From NCBI RefSeq assembly GCF_027158205.1, contig NZ_JAPVLU010000052.1:1-56440 (forward strand): a stretch of DNA of 56,440 nt. The letters are read 5' to 3'. The notes beneath the pieces are model-generated. The model was not told the origin of the DNA and made no database searches. It saw only the letters and a program-made list of their open reading frames with translations. This document shows positions 9,118 to 18,183 of this stretch, one piece after another. How positions within the stretch are numbered: the stretch's first letter is position 1; every line of letters begins with the position of its first letter. The DNA comes from Streptomyces sp. H39-S7. GTDB taxonomy: Bacteria; Actinomycetota; Actinomycetes; Streptomycetales; Streptomycetaceae. A program made the position numbers and the translations under genes.

Positions 9118-10242
9118 ATGACCCTCTCCGCCTCTGCCGACCGCGCGGCCCGGATCCTGTCCCGGCCGGTCTCGCTCAACGGTCTGACCGTCCGGAACCG
9201 GATCGCGATGGCTCCCATGACCAGGATGTTCTCCCCAGGCGGGGTTCCCGGCGAGGACGTGGCCTCGTACTATGCCCGTCGCGCCGCGGCAGGCGTCGGC
9301 CTCGTTGTCACCGAGGGCACCTACGTCGGTCATGAGTCGGCCGGGCAGAGCGACCGCGTTCCGCGGTTCCATGGCGAGGCGGAACTGGCGGGCTGGGCGA
9401 AGGTCGCCGACGCGGTGCACGCTGCGGGCGGCAAGATCGTGCCGCAGCTGTGGCACATCGGCATGGTGCGCAACGCGGGGGATCAGCCGTACCCGGACGC
9501 CCCGGCGGTGGGGCCGTCGGGCATCGGCACGGAAGGCGCCGAGGTCACCGGTAAGGCGATGACGCAGCAGGACCTGGACGACGTCGTCGAGGCGTTCGCG
9601 ACGGCCGCCGCCGACGCCGAGCGCCTCGGTTTCGACGGGGTCGAGCTGCACGGCGCGCACGGCTATCTGATCGACCAGTTCCTGTGGGCGGGCACCAACC
9701 GACGCACCGACGCGTACGGCGGCGACCCGGTGGCCCGCACGAGGTTCGCGGCCGAGATCGTGGCCGCCGTTCGCGCCACCGTCTCCCCCTCCTTCCCCAT
9801 ACTCTTCCGGTACTCGCAGTGGAAGCAGCAGGACTACCGAGCCCGCCTCGCCGAGACCCCGGCGGGGCTGGAAGCGATCCTGACCCCGCTGGCCGAGGCC
9901 GGTGTGGACGCCTTCCACGCCTCCACCCGCCGCTACTGGCTTCCGGAGTTCGACGGCGCCGACCTGAACCTGGCCGGCTGGACGAAAAAGCTCACCGGCA
10001 AGCCCACCATCTCGGTCGGCTCGGTCGGCCTGGACGGCGACTTCCAGAAGGCCTTCAAGGGTGAGGGCGCGGCCGTCAAGAGCATCGACGACCTCCTGGA
10101 CCGCATGGAGTCCGAGGAGTTCGACATGGTCGCCATCGGCCGCGCACTGCTCCAGGACCCGGAATGGGCGGCGAAGGTGCTGGACGGTCGCTTCGGAGAG
10201 CTGGGGGCGTACGACGCGGCGTCGTTGAAGGCGCTCAGCTGA
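9118..10242 (+). CDS. Old yellow enzyme, FMN-dependent NAD(P)H:flavin oxidoreductase
   Basis: 374 residues, a TIM-barrel ene-reductase. MAPMTRMFSPGGVPGEDVASYYARRA is the usual start of the OYE barrel; VPQLWHIG, FDGVELHGAHGYLIDQFLW and TNRRTDAYGG are the conserved active-site and FMN-binding segments, and VAIGRALLQDPEWAAK is the phosphate-binding end. The family reduces activated C=C bonds such as enones or nitro-alkenes. Start ATG 9118 has AAGGAG at good spacing. It is followed by its own terminator and so is probably monocistronic. Confidence 0.93.
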   Translation: MTLSASADRAARILSRPVSLNGLTVRNRIAMAPMTRMFSPGGVPGEDVASYYARRAAAGVGLVVTEGTYVGHESAGQSDRVPRFHGEAELAGWAKVADAVHAAGGKIVPQLWHIGMVRNAGDQPYPDAPAVGPSGIGTEGAEVTGKAMTQQDLDDVVEAFATAAADAERLGFDGVELHGAHGYLIDQFLWAGTNRRTDAYGGDPVARTRFAAEIVAAVRATVSPSFPILFRYSQWKQQDYRARLAETPAGLEAILTPLAEAGVDAFHASTRRYWLPEFDGADLNLAGWTKKLTGKPTISVGSVGLDGDFQKAFKGEGAAVKSIDDLLDRMESEEFDMVAIGRALLQDPEWAAKVLDGRFGELGAYDAASLKALS

Positions 10243-10260
10243 CAGCCGAAGGCCGGCTCG

Positions 10261-10289
10261 GTGCGGCCCGCCCTGATGGCGGGCAGCAC
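10261..10289 (+). terminator. Terminator after the old yellow enzyme gene
   Basis: GCCCGCC (10266-10272) pairs with GGCGGGC (10278-10284) over a 5-nt loop, and GTGC/GCAC at 10261 and 10286 extend it. It stands 20 bp after the stop codon. No T-run follows, as is common in Streptomyces. Confidence 0.6.
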
Positions 10290-10429
10290 GCACAGGGCTG
10301 ATTCGCTCAAACATGGACCCTGGAGACAACAACCCGATCAATCCCTGCGGGCGAGTAGTACAGGGTGCCAGGGTTGAGGTCCGCTGCAGCTGACATAGTG
10401 TCGGCCACTTCACCGGGGGACGCACTGCC

Positions 10430-11191
10430 ATGGCCGAACCAGCTTTACCAGGCGACGACCCGGACGACGGGGCGACGCCCCCTGATCCCACCGGTCCCGA
10501 CCCGACTCCGGACCCCGCCGACCCTGATCCTGCCCCTGACCCCGACCCCACTGTTCCGGACCCGCCCGGCTGGCTTCTACCGACCTGCGTGGTCACCGCG
10601 ATCTGGACAGTGGCCCTGCTGGTCGCCGTAGCGGTCACAACCGACGGCCTGTCCCGCGTCGTCGCCGGCGTCGGCGGCCTGGTCGCTATCGTCGTGGCGG
10701 TCCTCGGCCTGTTCGCCCCGCTGCGCCTGCCCTCGATTCCCCGGCAAACCGTCACCTGGGCGGTCCTCGCGATCCTGTGCGTGGACGTGCTGGTGTCCGT
10801 GCTGTGGCCCCTATGGGCCTACGACCAGGCGAACGCCGACAGGAACGTGACCGCCGAGGCGACCCTCTCCGGCAACAGGGGTGTGCTGCACGGCGGTTCT
10901 GCCACGTTCCACAGTCCCATCACGGTGCCCCGGAAGAACATCGCCGTCACCATCGAGGTCGAGGACACCGACGGCACGCAGGGCTTCTGCAGCCCACAAA
11001 CCGGATTGTCGCTGCTCAATGCCTCGGCGGCCGGCCCGACTGCCCCCGTCACCACGACGCCGGGCGAGCCTGCCAGGATTCCGCTGCTGCCCGGTCAGCG
11101 CCAGATCACCCTCATCGTGCGCGTCGAAAACCCCCGGGATCCCAACTGCGCGGTCAACCTCAGCCTGTCCAAGGTCACGCTCACCAATTAG
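10430..11191 (+). CDS. Membrane protein with Pro-Asp repeat N-terminus
   Basis: 253 residues. The first 45 are an acidic low-complexity tail with repeated PDP units. Three hydrophobic segments follow (TCVVTAIWTVALLVAVAV, VVAGVGGLVAIVVAVLGLF, VTWAVLAILCVDVLVSVLW). The remaining 110 residues (GGSATFHSPITVPRKNI onwards) look like an exposed beta-rich domain with two cysteines. A TAGTGT hexamer at about 10397 is a candidate -10 box. A solute-binding lipoprotein gene follows after 50 bp on the same strand, so the two probably form one operon. Family not recognised. Confidence 0.8.
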   Translation: MAEPALPGDDPDDGATPPDPTGPDPTPDPADPDPAPDPDPTVPDPPGWLLPTCVVTAIWTVALLVAVAVTTDGLSRVVAGVGGLVAIVVAVLGLFAPLRLPSIPRQTVTWAVLAILCVDVLVSVLWPLWAYDQANADRNVTAEATLSGNRGVLHGGSATFHSPITVPRKNIAVTIEVEDTDGTQGFCSPQTGLSLLNASAAGPTAPVTTTPGEPARIPLLPGQRQITLIVRVENPRDPNCAVNLSLSKVTLTN

Positions 11192-11241
11192 CACACGCTG
11201 CAACACCCATCCAGTGCATCCACAAAGGCGGGGGAACCATC

Positions 11242-12108
11242 GTGCGCCAGGCGCGCCACACTGCAATCACGCTCGCTGGACTGCTCACTCTCGCGCTGGT
11301 GACCAACTGCTCCGTGCCCGACGCACCGGAACACAACGGCCCGCTGAGCAGTCCCATCGTCGTCGGCACGGTGAACGACGCACCCGGCTTCGACACCGGC
11401 ACCATCAACCAGTCCGGCTTCGACATCGACGTCATGAAATCCATCGGCACCGGGTTGAACGCCAAGACGGTATCGACGATCATCGACTACGCGAATCGGG
11501 AGAGCGGACTACTCGACGGCAGCCTCAAACTCGTCATCGCCACATATTCGATCACACCCGAGCGCAACAAGTTGGGCATCGACTTCGCCGGACCGTACAT
11601 GGTCTCCCCCCAGGCGCTCCTGGTCCGTGCGAACGACAACCGGTTCACGCACAAGGCCGCCCTGAAGGACAAGAGCGTCTGTACCGTAGCGGGATCGACC
11701 GGCTCCAAGACGCCGATCCCCGGCGCGAACATGGCCACCCAGGTCCAAACCACGCAGGACTGCCTGAACCTCCTGGCGCGCGGCGACACGGACGCCGTTT
11801 TCAGCGACTCACTCATCCTCTACGGTTACGTGAACTCCAACCCCACCAAATACCAGGTTGCGCTCCCCGGCGTCTTCGGCGAACTGCAGTACACCGGCAT
11901 CGGCCTCACCGGCGGCCATCACGCCGCCTGCACCAGGCTCAACCAACTGCTGACCGCCTTCCTCGACAACCAGTGGACCCAGGCCTTCAGAAACAACTTC
12001 CCCCTCGCTGTCCAGAAGTACTCGGGAGCCGACACCTCCACCGGGGACTACAAATCGCTCTTCAAGCCAACGCCGCAGGATATGCAGCGGCTCTCCTGCA
12101 AACTCTGA
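11242..12108 (+). CDS. Extracellular solute-binding lipoprotein (SBP_bac_3 type)
   Basis: 288 residues from a GTG start. The signal peptide ends in LALVTNC, an acceptable lipobox. VVGTVNDAPGFD, FDIDVMKSIGTGLNAK, LVIATYSITPERNKLGIDFAGPYMVS and LLARGDTDAVFSDSLILYGY follow the usual order of periplasmic amino-acid-binding (family 3) proteins. The second-lobe Cys pair is also present. No ABC permease or ATPase lies nearby; the partner is the membrane protein just upstream. It may therefore act as a ligand sensor rather than a transporter subunit; that is inference. Confidence 0.85.
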   Translation: MRQARHTAITLAGLLTLALVTNCSVPDAPEHNGPLSSPIVVGTVNDAPGFDTGTINQSGFDIDVMKSIGTGLNAKTVSTIIDYANRESGLLDGSLKLVIATYSITPERNKLGIDFAGPYMVSPQALLVRANDNRFTHKAALKDKSVCTVAGSTGSKTPIPGANMATQVQTTQDCLNLLARGDTDAVFSDSLILYGYVNSNPTKYQVALPGVFGELQYTGIGLTGGHHAACTRLNQLLTAFLDNQWTQAFRNNFPLAVQKYSGADTSTGDYKSLFKPTPQDMQRLSCKL

Positions 12109-12314
12109 ACGCCACCCGGGCCCCACAGAGCCCGCTCACCGACGTCGACCTCGTGAGGGCACTGGGACGGGCCGGTTACGGCCCCCAGCGCGGACACCCG
12201 CTGAGTTATGCGGGGCTGTCGGTGGCCTCCGGGCAGCTTCTACCCGCTCCAGCACATCCACGTGGACGGCCGAGTCAACTGATCCATCAGCGATGACCCG
12301 TCGACGGTAGCCCG

Positions 12315-12360
12315 CCGGTGGGACCTCGCCGCCGCCCGGGCGGCGGCGAGGTCCCACCGG
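12315..12360. terminator. 46-bp perfect palindrome, bidirectional terminator
   Basis: Two 23-bp arms (12315-12337 and 12338-12360) are exact reverse complements with no spacer. It lies between convergent genes ending at 12108 and 12407. The GC-rich arms would form a very stable hairpin in transcripts from either side. Confidence 0.85.
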
Positions 12361-12406
12361 AGCGCGACGACGCCCTCGGAGGTACGGCAGCGGGGGACGA
12401 CGGGTC

Positions 12407-13303
12407 TCAGGACGTGTGCGGGCAGTTGCCCCGGTACTCATCGATGGTCGAACTCGGCGCCGGCAGCGGGCACAGGAACTGCTCGAAGCGGGTGTCGTTG
12501 TCGAGGAACCGCTTCAGCCAGGAAATGCTGTACTTCGCGATCGTGGTGTTGGGCGTGTTCGGTGCGAGGTGGTCGGCGTTGTTCAGCTCCAGGTACGCCT
12601 TGTCCAAGGTGCTGGGCAACGACTGGTAGAACGGCTGGGAGTGGGTGCCGACGGGGGCGACGGTGTCGTTGTCCGCGCCGACGATCAACGTCGGTGTCCG
12701 CACTTCGGGCCAGGTCGTATCGAGGTTCCAGCCGGTCAGCGGGATCGCCGCCTTCAGCGAGGTGCGGGCCTTGGCGGCTTCCAGAGTGCCGCCACCGCCC
12801 ATCGAGTGGCCCATTACTCCGAGCCGGGCGGTGTCGATCCGGCTGCGCACCGAACTGGTGCGCGTCAAGTAGTTCAGTGAAGCCAGGAGTTGCCGCCCCC
12901 GGCTGTCGGGCTGATCGAGAGTGGTCAGGGTGTCGATGGTGAAGACGACGAAGCCCTGGGAGGCGAGCCGCGGACCCAGCCAGGAGAGGCTCGACTGGTA
13001 CGCCGTGAACCCGGGAGCGATGGCGATCGCGGCGAAGGTGCCGTCGGCGGTCGAGGTCGGGTAGTAGATGGTGCCGCCGCCGAAGCCGGTCACGCTCGAG
13101 CGGGCGACCGTGCTCTGCGAGACGGCGTAGGAGCCGCGTGCGGCCTCGATGCTGGCGACGGTAGGTGCGGGACCGCGCTGGTAGGGATTGTCGGGAGCTG
13201 CGTGGGCGTGAGGGGCGAGGCCGGTGCCCAGGAGACTGCCGGCAGCCAGCACAGCAGCCAGTGCGGCTCCGACAACGGGGCGGGACAAAGCGTAACGGTG
13301 CAC
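12407..13303 (-). CDS. Secreted cutinase / polyester hydrolase of the PETase-like family
   Basis: 298 residues with a signal peptide ending near AHAAPDNPYQ (about residue 36). The mature sequence follows the actinobacterial cutinases (Thermobifida cutinases, leaf-compost cutinase) closely from memory: NPYQRGPAPT start, GFGGGTIYYP, nucleophile Ser167 in GHSMGGGG, Asp213 in DNDTVAP, His245 in NNADHLAPN, Trp192 next to the active site, Met168 beside Ser167, and a C-terminal Cys278/Cys294 pair for the usual disulfide. Phe99 takes the aromatic-clamp position that is Tyr in leaf-compost cutinase. It should hydrolyse cutin-like or other polyesters outside the cell. The gene is monocistronic, facing a perfect palindromic terminator. 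Confidence 0.92.
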   Translation of the reverse strand: MHRYALSRPVVGAALAAVLAAGSLLGTGLAPHAHAAPDNPYQRGPAPTVASIEAARGSYAVSQSTVARSSVTGFGGGTIYYPTSTADGTFAAIAIAPGFTAYQSSLSWLGPRLASQGFVVFTIDTLTTLDQPDSRGRQLLASLNYLTRTSSVRSRIDTARLGVMGHSMGGGGTLEAAKARTSLKAAIPLTGWNLDTTWPEVRTPTLIVGADNDTVAPVGTHSQPFYQSLPSTLDKAYLELNNADHLAPNTPNTTIAKYSISWLKRFLDNDTRFEQFLCPLPAPSSTIDEYRGNCPHTS

Positions 13304-13678
13304 GGAGGGATCCTCACGTTGTGGGGGGGCGCCGCCGCCCGGCAGGACCGAGGCTCTTCCGGAGGACGCCGTGTTCGTTGTCGCCCCCCACCGTGGGGCG
13401 CCGACGGCGTGGCGGCATCGGTGTAATCACCGGTGGTGCAGGAGCCTGCGCATCATCACCGATCCGGGCCTCAGTGCACGAGGTGCCATGGAAGGCCAGG
13501 CCGCGATGCTCGGGCACTGCTCGGTGTGGCCGGATATGGGAGCACGGACTGTGCGGTGGCTGTCGAAACCAAGCAAGCTTTGAGTAGATCAATATCAACG
13601 AGGGGCAAATTCGCTCACGCGACGAGTCCTCGTATCGGCAGGGAGTCGCAGGCTCGTCGAGTGCACTCAGCGGTTGGG
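13304..13678. other. Intergenic stretch upstream of the cutinase gene
   Basis: 375 bp with no supportable gene on either strand. It holds the cutinase promoter. A short AT-rich patch lies at about 13580-13600. I see no clear operator. Confidence 0.5.
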
Positions 13679-14182
13679 TCACCACACGTCAATGGACCAG
13701 ATGTCGCCCACCTGATGACCGTCCGGATCATGGTCGCCTGACCCGTACGGGTCGGGATCGGCGATGACGTGGATGCGGGCACCCGATTCGGACACGCGGT
13801 AGCGGTGCATGTCACGTGATGTGTCGTCGAGTTCGACCGTGTGACCCAGCGCCAGGACGGCGGACCGCAAATCCTCGAACGGGGCCCTGGGCACGAAGTG
13901 CCCGTACCTCCGAGAGAGCGGGGACGGCACCGTACTCGGCGACTGGTCGTACAGCAACCGCTGTACTTTGATGCCGAAGCCGAAGCAGGACATCCGTCCC
14001 TGCTGGTCCGGGGAGAAGTTGATTTCCACAAGCCCGTAGTCCCGTCGCAGAAGGCCGCCGCCGGGAACGTCCAGGAATTCCGTGCCCACCGCGGTTTCCC
14101 AACTGCCCGGATGCGCACCGACTCCCGCCCCGAGCACGTCGCAGCGCGTAGCGACATGGGCGTAAAAGTCCACAGCGGACAC
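13679..14182 (-). CDS. Hypothetical cytoplasmic protein
   Basis: 167 residues from GTG at 14182, with GAGGAG eight bases upstream. No signal or membrane segment. Mixed alpha/beta composition: SAVDFYAHVATRCDVLG, YGLVEINFSPDQQGRM, GFGIKVQRLLYDQ and a C-terminal SGDHDPDGHQVGDIWSIDVW. The size, the start with a helix and the C-terminal strand resemble small immunity-type proteins of Streptomyces, but no toxin is adjacent and I do not recognise the family. Confidence 0.75.
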   Translation of the reverse strand: MSAVDFYAHVATRCDVLGAGVGAHPGSWETAVGTEFLDVPGGGLLRRDYGLVEINFSPDQQGRMSCFGFGIKVQRLLYDQSPSTVPSPLSRRYGHFVPRAPFEDLRSAVLALGHTVELDDTSRDMHRYRVSESGARIHVIADPDPYGSGDHDPDGHQVGDIWSIDVW

Positions 14183-14383
14183 GCGCTGATCTCCTCAGCT
14201 CTGCGTACAAGGCACCTCGGACGATAACAACATCCCCGCCGACCCCATGAAGCGCTGCTCCGACCTGCTGTCACGTTCAGTGATCCTGCAGTGGCGGTGT
14301 CGTTGACCGGCGGCGTGACCGGTTGAACCACGACCAGTAGAACCGGACCCCCGCCTCGTCCCTGGAGTTGCGAAGCCGGCGCG

Positions 14384-14728
14384 TCACGGATTCGCCGCGT
14401 CGAACGGTTCGCGGTGCCAGCGCCAGCCTGCGGTGCCGTCGTCATGGATGTGCAGCATGAACTCAGCGACGGGGCTTGCGTCGGGAAACGTCATGGTGAG
14501 TGCACTGCGGATCCGGGTGTAGCAGGTGTCGGCCTGCTCCCAGTCCTCTGTGTCGACAGCGCGCTCCTGCTCAGTGAAGAGGGGACGGAACTGTTCAAAG
14601 CTGGGAAGTGCCTCGACGTCGGCGTGGATCCAGGGCCAATCGGCGCCGGTTACTGTCAGCCGGGCCATCTCCTGGTCGCCGTGGTGAAGCCGCCAGATAT
14701 TGCCAGTGGTCGAGATCGGATTGGTCAT
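14384..14728 (-). CDS. Small hypothetical protein
   Basis: 114 residues. TGNIWRLHHGDQEMARLTVTGADWPWIHADVEALPSF and FMLHIHDDGTAGWRWHREPFD suggest a small beta-sheet-rich domain with many Trp and His. A GGGGAT sequence precedes the ATG at 14728. It sits between the hypothetical gene at 13679 and the MFS gene, all on the minus strand; spacing is too wide for a firm operon call. Proteins with this composition recur in Streptomyces without known function. Confidence 0.75.
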   Translation of the reverse strand: MTNPISTTGNIWRLHHGDQEMARLTVTGADWPWIHADVEALPSFEQFRPLFTEQERAVDTEDWEQADTCYTRIRSALTMTFPDASPVAEFMLHIHDDGTAGWRWHREPFDAANP

Positions 14729-14767
14729 ATCCCCATGATGGCGATTGCCACTGACAAGCAGGGGGGA

Positions 14768-16219
14768 TCAGCGGGAGACGGGAACCTCGACGCGCTCACC
14801 GGTAGCGACCACCGCGGAGGACGGCTCGACGCCGCGCCGGGTGCGCAGGCCGAAGGCGCTGATGGCAGCTGCGGCGACCGCCGCCGCGAACGGAACGAGC
14901 AGACCGGCCCGGTATCCGTCCAACAGGGCGGCAGGAGTCTGCCCGTGCGTGGCGGCCACACTGACCGCGGTGACCGCGGAGAGCCCCAGGGCGGCACCGA
15001 ACTGGAAGGATGTGTAGAGCAGGCCGCCCGCGAGGCCCTGCTCCTGCTCCGCGATCCCTTCCGTGGCCGCGATGGTGAGCGGGCCGTACGCCAAGGAGAA
15101 CGCGAGGCCGAGGATGATCAGGCCCGGGAACATCGCCGCGTAACTCCAGTCCGCACCCAGCGGGAGGAACAGCCCGTAGGAGAGCACGGCGAGCAACAGC
15201 CCACCGACGATCATTTTGGCGTTGCCGAAACGGTTGACCAGCCGAGGGGTGAGGGTCGGCGAGAGGATCGCGTCGACCCCGATGACCAGCATCGCGAAGC
15301 TCGTCCGCAGCGTCGACCAGTCGCGTAGTTCCTGGAGGTACAGCACGAGCAGGAACTGGAAGCCGAAGAACCCCGCGGCGAACAGCATGCCCGAAAGGTT
15401 CGCCCGCACCAGGGAGCCGTTGCGGAAGATCCCCAGCCGGACCAGGGGCTCGGCGGAGCGCCGTTCTATGACGAGGAAGGCCGCGAAGAAGGCCAGCGCG
15501 GCCAGGAAAGTTCCGGCGCTGGCAGCGATCCCGGCATGGGCCGCACGCTCGACGGCCAGCACGGTCAGCACGAGCGCGGCGGTGACGGTGAGCGCACCGG
15601 CGACGTCGACGTGCTGACCGGATCGGTCCGGGCGTGCCGACTTGGGGACGAACGCGAGGGCCGCGACGAGGATGAGGAAGGAGAGCACGACCGGGGCGAA
15701 GAAGACCCACCGCCAGCCGACGGCGGTGAGCAGCCCGCCGGCGACCAGACCGATCGTGAAGCCTCCCGCGGCGGTGCCCGAGTAGATGAGCAGGGCCTTG
15801 TTCCGCTCCGGGCCCTCGGTGAAGCCCGTGGTGATGATGGACAGACCCGCCGGGGTCATGAAGGCTGCGGCGACGCCCGTGATGAACCGCGCGACGATCA
15901 GCATCCACCCCTCGGTGGCGAATCCGCCGAGCCCGGAGAACAGCAGGAAGACGGTGAGCCAGAGGACGAACATCTGACGGCGTCCGAACAGATCGGCCGC
16001 CCGTCCGCCGAGGAGCATGAAGCCGCCGTAGCCGAGCACGTAGGCACTCATGACCCACTGCAGCTCACCGGTGGACAGTCCGAGGTCGGCGCGGATCGAC
16101 GGCAGCGCCACATTGAGCATGGCGACATCGATGCCTTCGAGGAAGATCGCGCCGCACAGCACGAGCAGGATGCCCCACTTGTGTCCGCTCAGCCCGCTCG
16201 AAGTACTCAAGGCACTCAT
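14768..16219 (-). CDS. MFS drug exporter, DHA2 (14-helix) type
   Basis: 483 residues with about 14 hydrophobic helices. The first helix region FLEGIDVAMLNVALPSIRADL carries the D-x-x-x-x-N-V-A-L-P motif of the DHA2 exporters, followed by LQWVMSAYVLGYGGFMLLGGRAADLFGRRQMF, the loop 2-3 motif A. Proton-driven export of a hydrophobic compound is expected. The ATG at 16219 has AAGGAG nine bases upstream. It is divergent from a LysR regulator gene across 141 bp, the usual arrangement for an inducible efflux pump and its controller. Confidence 0.93.
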   Translation of the reverse strand: MSALSTSSGLSGHKWGILLVLCGAIFLEGIDVAMLNVALPSIRADLGLSTGELQWVMSAYVLGYGGFMLLGGRAADLFGRRQMFVLWLTVFLLFSGLGGFATEGWMLIVARFITGVAAAFMTPAGLSIITTGFTEGPERNKALLIYSGTAAGGFTIGLVAGGLLTAVGWRWVFFAPVVLSFLILVAALAFVPKSARPDRSGQHVDVAGALTVTAALVLTVLAVERAAHAGIAASAGTFLAALAFFAAFLVIERRSAEPLVRLGIFRNGSLVRANLSGMLFAAGFFGFQFLLVLYLQELRDWSTLRTSFAMLVIGVDAILSPTLTPRLVNRFGNAKMIVGGLLLAVLSYGLFLPLGADWSYAAMFPGLIILGLAFSLAYGPLTIAATEGIAEQEQGLAGGLLYTSFQFGAALGLSAVTAVSVAATHGQTPAALLDGYRAGLLVPFAAAVAAAAISAFGLRTRRGVEPSSAVVATGERVEVPVSR

Positions 16220-16360
16220 GGCGATGAACTCCTTCCGGAGTGGTGGGTGCTGGTGGTGCCTCAAGCTTTCGCCCCGACCGGGACGGGAACAACAGCGATG
16301 ATCGCAACGTTCGGACAGCCAGGCTTACCGATCCTGTCCGCACCCGTTCCGGAGGTATAC

Positions 16361-17299
16361 GTGGACCAGAAGGAACTCGAATGCTTTCTCGTACTCGCCG
16401 ACGAACTGCATTTCGGCCGTACCGCCGCCCGCCTGCATCTCTCACGCGCCCGGGTGAGTCAGCTCATCCAGAAGTTGGAGCGCCGCGTCGGAGCGCCCCT
16501 GTTCACGCGCACGAGCCGACGGGTCGCCCTCACCAGCCTGGGCGGCCGCCTTCGTGACGACCTCACACCGCACTACCGCGGCATCGAGAACGCCCTCGCG
16601 CGGGCCGTCACCTCGGCACGCGGCATCGAACAGGTCCTGCACGTGGGCTTCTCCACTCCCCTGGCCGGAGAGATGGTGATGAAGACGATCGAGAAGCTGC
16701 GCGCCACGCATCCCGAACTCGCCGTCGAGGTATGCGAGGTGCCGCTCTCCGACCCGTACGGCATGCTGCGAAAAGGCGAGTTCGACCTTCAGCTGGTGGA
16801 CTTCCCCATGCGCGAGGACGACTTGACCCGGGGTCCCACCCTGCTCGTCGAGGGCAGGGTGCTGGCTGTGGCGGTCGGGCATCCCCTGGCCGGACAGGAC
16901 ACGCTGACCCTTGAGGACCTGGCCCGTGTGCCGTTGCTGACGATCGCGGGAGACCTCCCGGAATACTGGCTGGAGCATCAACTGCCGACGCGCACACCCA
17001 GCGGCAGGCCGATCCAGCAGGGACCGCCCGTCACCAACTTCCAAGAGGCACTGACACTCGTCGCCGGCGGCAAGGGTGCTTTGCTGTCAGGGGCCCACAT
17101 CGCCCTCTACCACGGCCGTCCCGGCATCTCCTACATTCCGGTGGAAGGAGACAGTCCCCTCGGGTACGGACTGATGTGGCGGTCCGGCGACGGCAACCGG
17201 ACGATAGAGCTCTTCGGTCGCACAGCACACGAGATCGCAGGGGATATGGCTCCTGCCACCGCTTCCGCAGATTTCGAGCAAGCGATACCCGCCGCCTGA
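16361..17299 (+). CDS. LysR-family transcriptional regulator
   Basis: 312 residues. The N-terminal winged helix (DQKELECFLVLADELHFGRTAARLHLSRARVSQLIQKLERRVGAPLFTRTSRRVALT) is a textbook LysR DNA-binding domain, followed by a LysR substrate-binding core (VLHVGFSTPLAGEMV, GEFDLQLVDFPM). GTG 16361 is preferred to the upstream ATG because GGAGG lies five bases before it. Divergent from the MFS exporter gene; it probably controls it and itself from the shared 141-bp region, which I searched without finding a convincing T-N11-A box. Confidence 0.93.
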   Translation: MDQKELECFLVLADELHFGRTAARLHLSRARVSQLIQKLERRVGAPLFTRTSRRVALTSLGGRLRDDLTPHYRGIENALARAVTSARGIEQVLHVGFSTPLAGEMVMKTIEKLRATHPELAVEVCEVPLSDPYGMLRKGEFDLQLVDFPMREDDLTRGPTLLVEGRVLAVAVGHPLAGQDTLTLEDLARVPLLTIAGDLPEYWLEHQLPTRTPSGRPIQQGPPVTNFQEALTLVAGGKGALLSGAHIALYHGRPGISYIPVEGDSPLGYGLMWRSGDGNRTIELFGRTAHEIAGDMAPATASADFEQAIPAA

Positions 17300-17396
17300 T
17301 CGCACACCTGGGGGCATGGGCCCCGCTCCGCGTGATCAGGTCCTTCGCCGCACCGGCCGCGGTGTCGACCTCCGTCCTTGTGTGGAACGCAGCCGG

Positions 17397-17735
17397 TCAT
17401 TTCCGTGTCGGCCCCTCGCCGGGGGCAGCGTCGACGATGGCTCTCAGGGCTGCGACATGAGCTCGGTAGGCGTGGCGCCCTTCGGTGGTCAGCCGCAGCT
17501 GGACCCGTGGCCTGGTGTCACGGACGGTCTTGCGCTGGGCGACGTAACCAGCCTCCGCGAGTACGGCCACGTGCTTGCTCAGTACGGAGGCGCTCACCGC
17601 GACCCGCTCCTGCACCGTGGCGAACTCCGCCTCGGCGACCGCGTCAAGGAACGCGCAGATCATCAACCTCTTGGGCGCGTGGATGATGACGTCGAAACCG
17701 TCGGAATCGTCGGTGGAGGCATCCGTCCCGCTCAC
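17397..17735 (-). CDS. Winged-helix transcriptional regulator
   Basis: 112 residues. FDVIIHAPKRLMICAFLDAVAEAEFATVQERVAVSASVLSKHVAVLAEAGYVAQRKT is a compact winged helix-turn-helix of the ArsR/MarR-like type (HTH_34 class), with VQLRLTTEGRHAYRAHVAALR as the wing and last helix. The GTG start at 17735 overlaps the stop of the upstream membrane-protein gene (GTGA), so the two are translationally coupled. It probably represses its own operon through the repeats at 18184-18234. Confidence 0.87.
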   Translation of the reverse strand: MSGTDASTDDSDGFDVIIHAPKRLMICAFLDAVAEAEFATVQERVAVSASVLSKHVAVLAEAGYVAQRKTVRDTRPRVQLRLTTEGRHAYRAHVAALRAIVDAAPGEGPTRK

Positions 17736-18175
17736 CGCTCCTCGCCCGCGTACCCGCGGCCGACGAGGAAGACGCGGGCGCTCATCAGCACACCGTTCAC
17801 GGCCGCGATGGCCCACCAGACGGCGTGTCCGAAGGAGGCCTCCGTGGCGAGACCGGCGATGATCAGGACTACGAGCGTCACCAGGAGAATGGCGTCGCGC
17901 GGCGTCCCCCGTCCACGGAAGCCCAGCGCGTTCGCCTGGAGGGCGCCGATGGCGCCTGACGCCGCGGCCAGCAGCACACAGATGACCGCCGGAAGCGGAC
18001 CGGGCAGCATCTGCGTGAGAGGAACGGCGACGACGACGCCGACGAGCAGGGCGCCGAAGCGCGTCGGTATCGGCGTTCGGACCACCGCTGACCGGGTCTG
18101 TTCGATCCCGTCGAGAGCGGCGACCGCCTCGGCAGGCGTGGGACGGTGGCCAGGCGTCGAAGCGTTGGTATCCAT
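17732..18175 (-). CDS. Four-helix membrane protein
   Basis: 147 residues. After a 45-residue cytoplasmic start come four hydrophobic stretches (FGALLVGVVVAVPLTQML, PAVICVLLAAASGAIGALQ, AILLVTLVVLIIAGLA, AVWWAIAAVNGVLMSARVFLV). It has no recognised catalytic motif. First gene of a two-gene operon, overlapping the winged-helix regulator by four bases; such membrane protein plus regulator pairs are common in Streptomyces and their role is unknown. Confidence 0.85.
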   Translation of the reverse strand: MDTNASTPGHRPTPAEAVAALDGIEQTRSAVVRTPIPTRFGALLVGVVVAVPLTQMLPGPLPAVICVLLAAASGAIGALQANALGFRGRGTPRDAILLVTLVVLIIAGLATEASFGHAVWWAIAAVNGVLMSARVFLVGRGYAGEER

Positions 18176-18183
18176 GACGGGAA

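Noticed and set aside
15536..16360. Long plus-strand extension of the LysR gene
   Set aside because: It is antisense to the MFS exporter gene and has the composition of a shadow frame; a GGAGG site marks GTG 16361.
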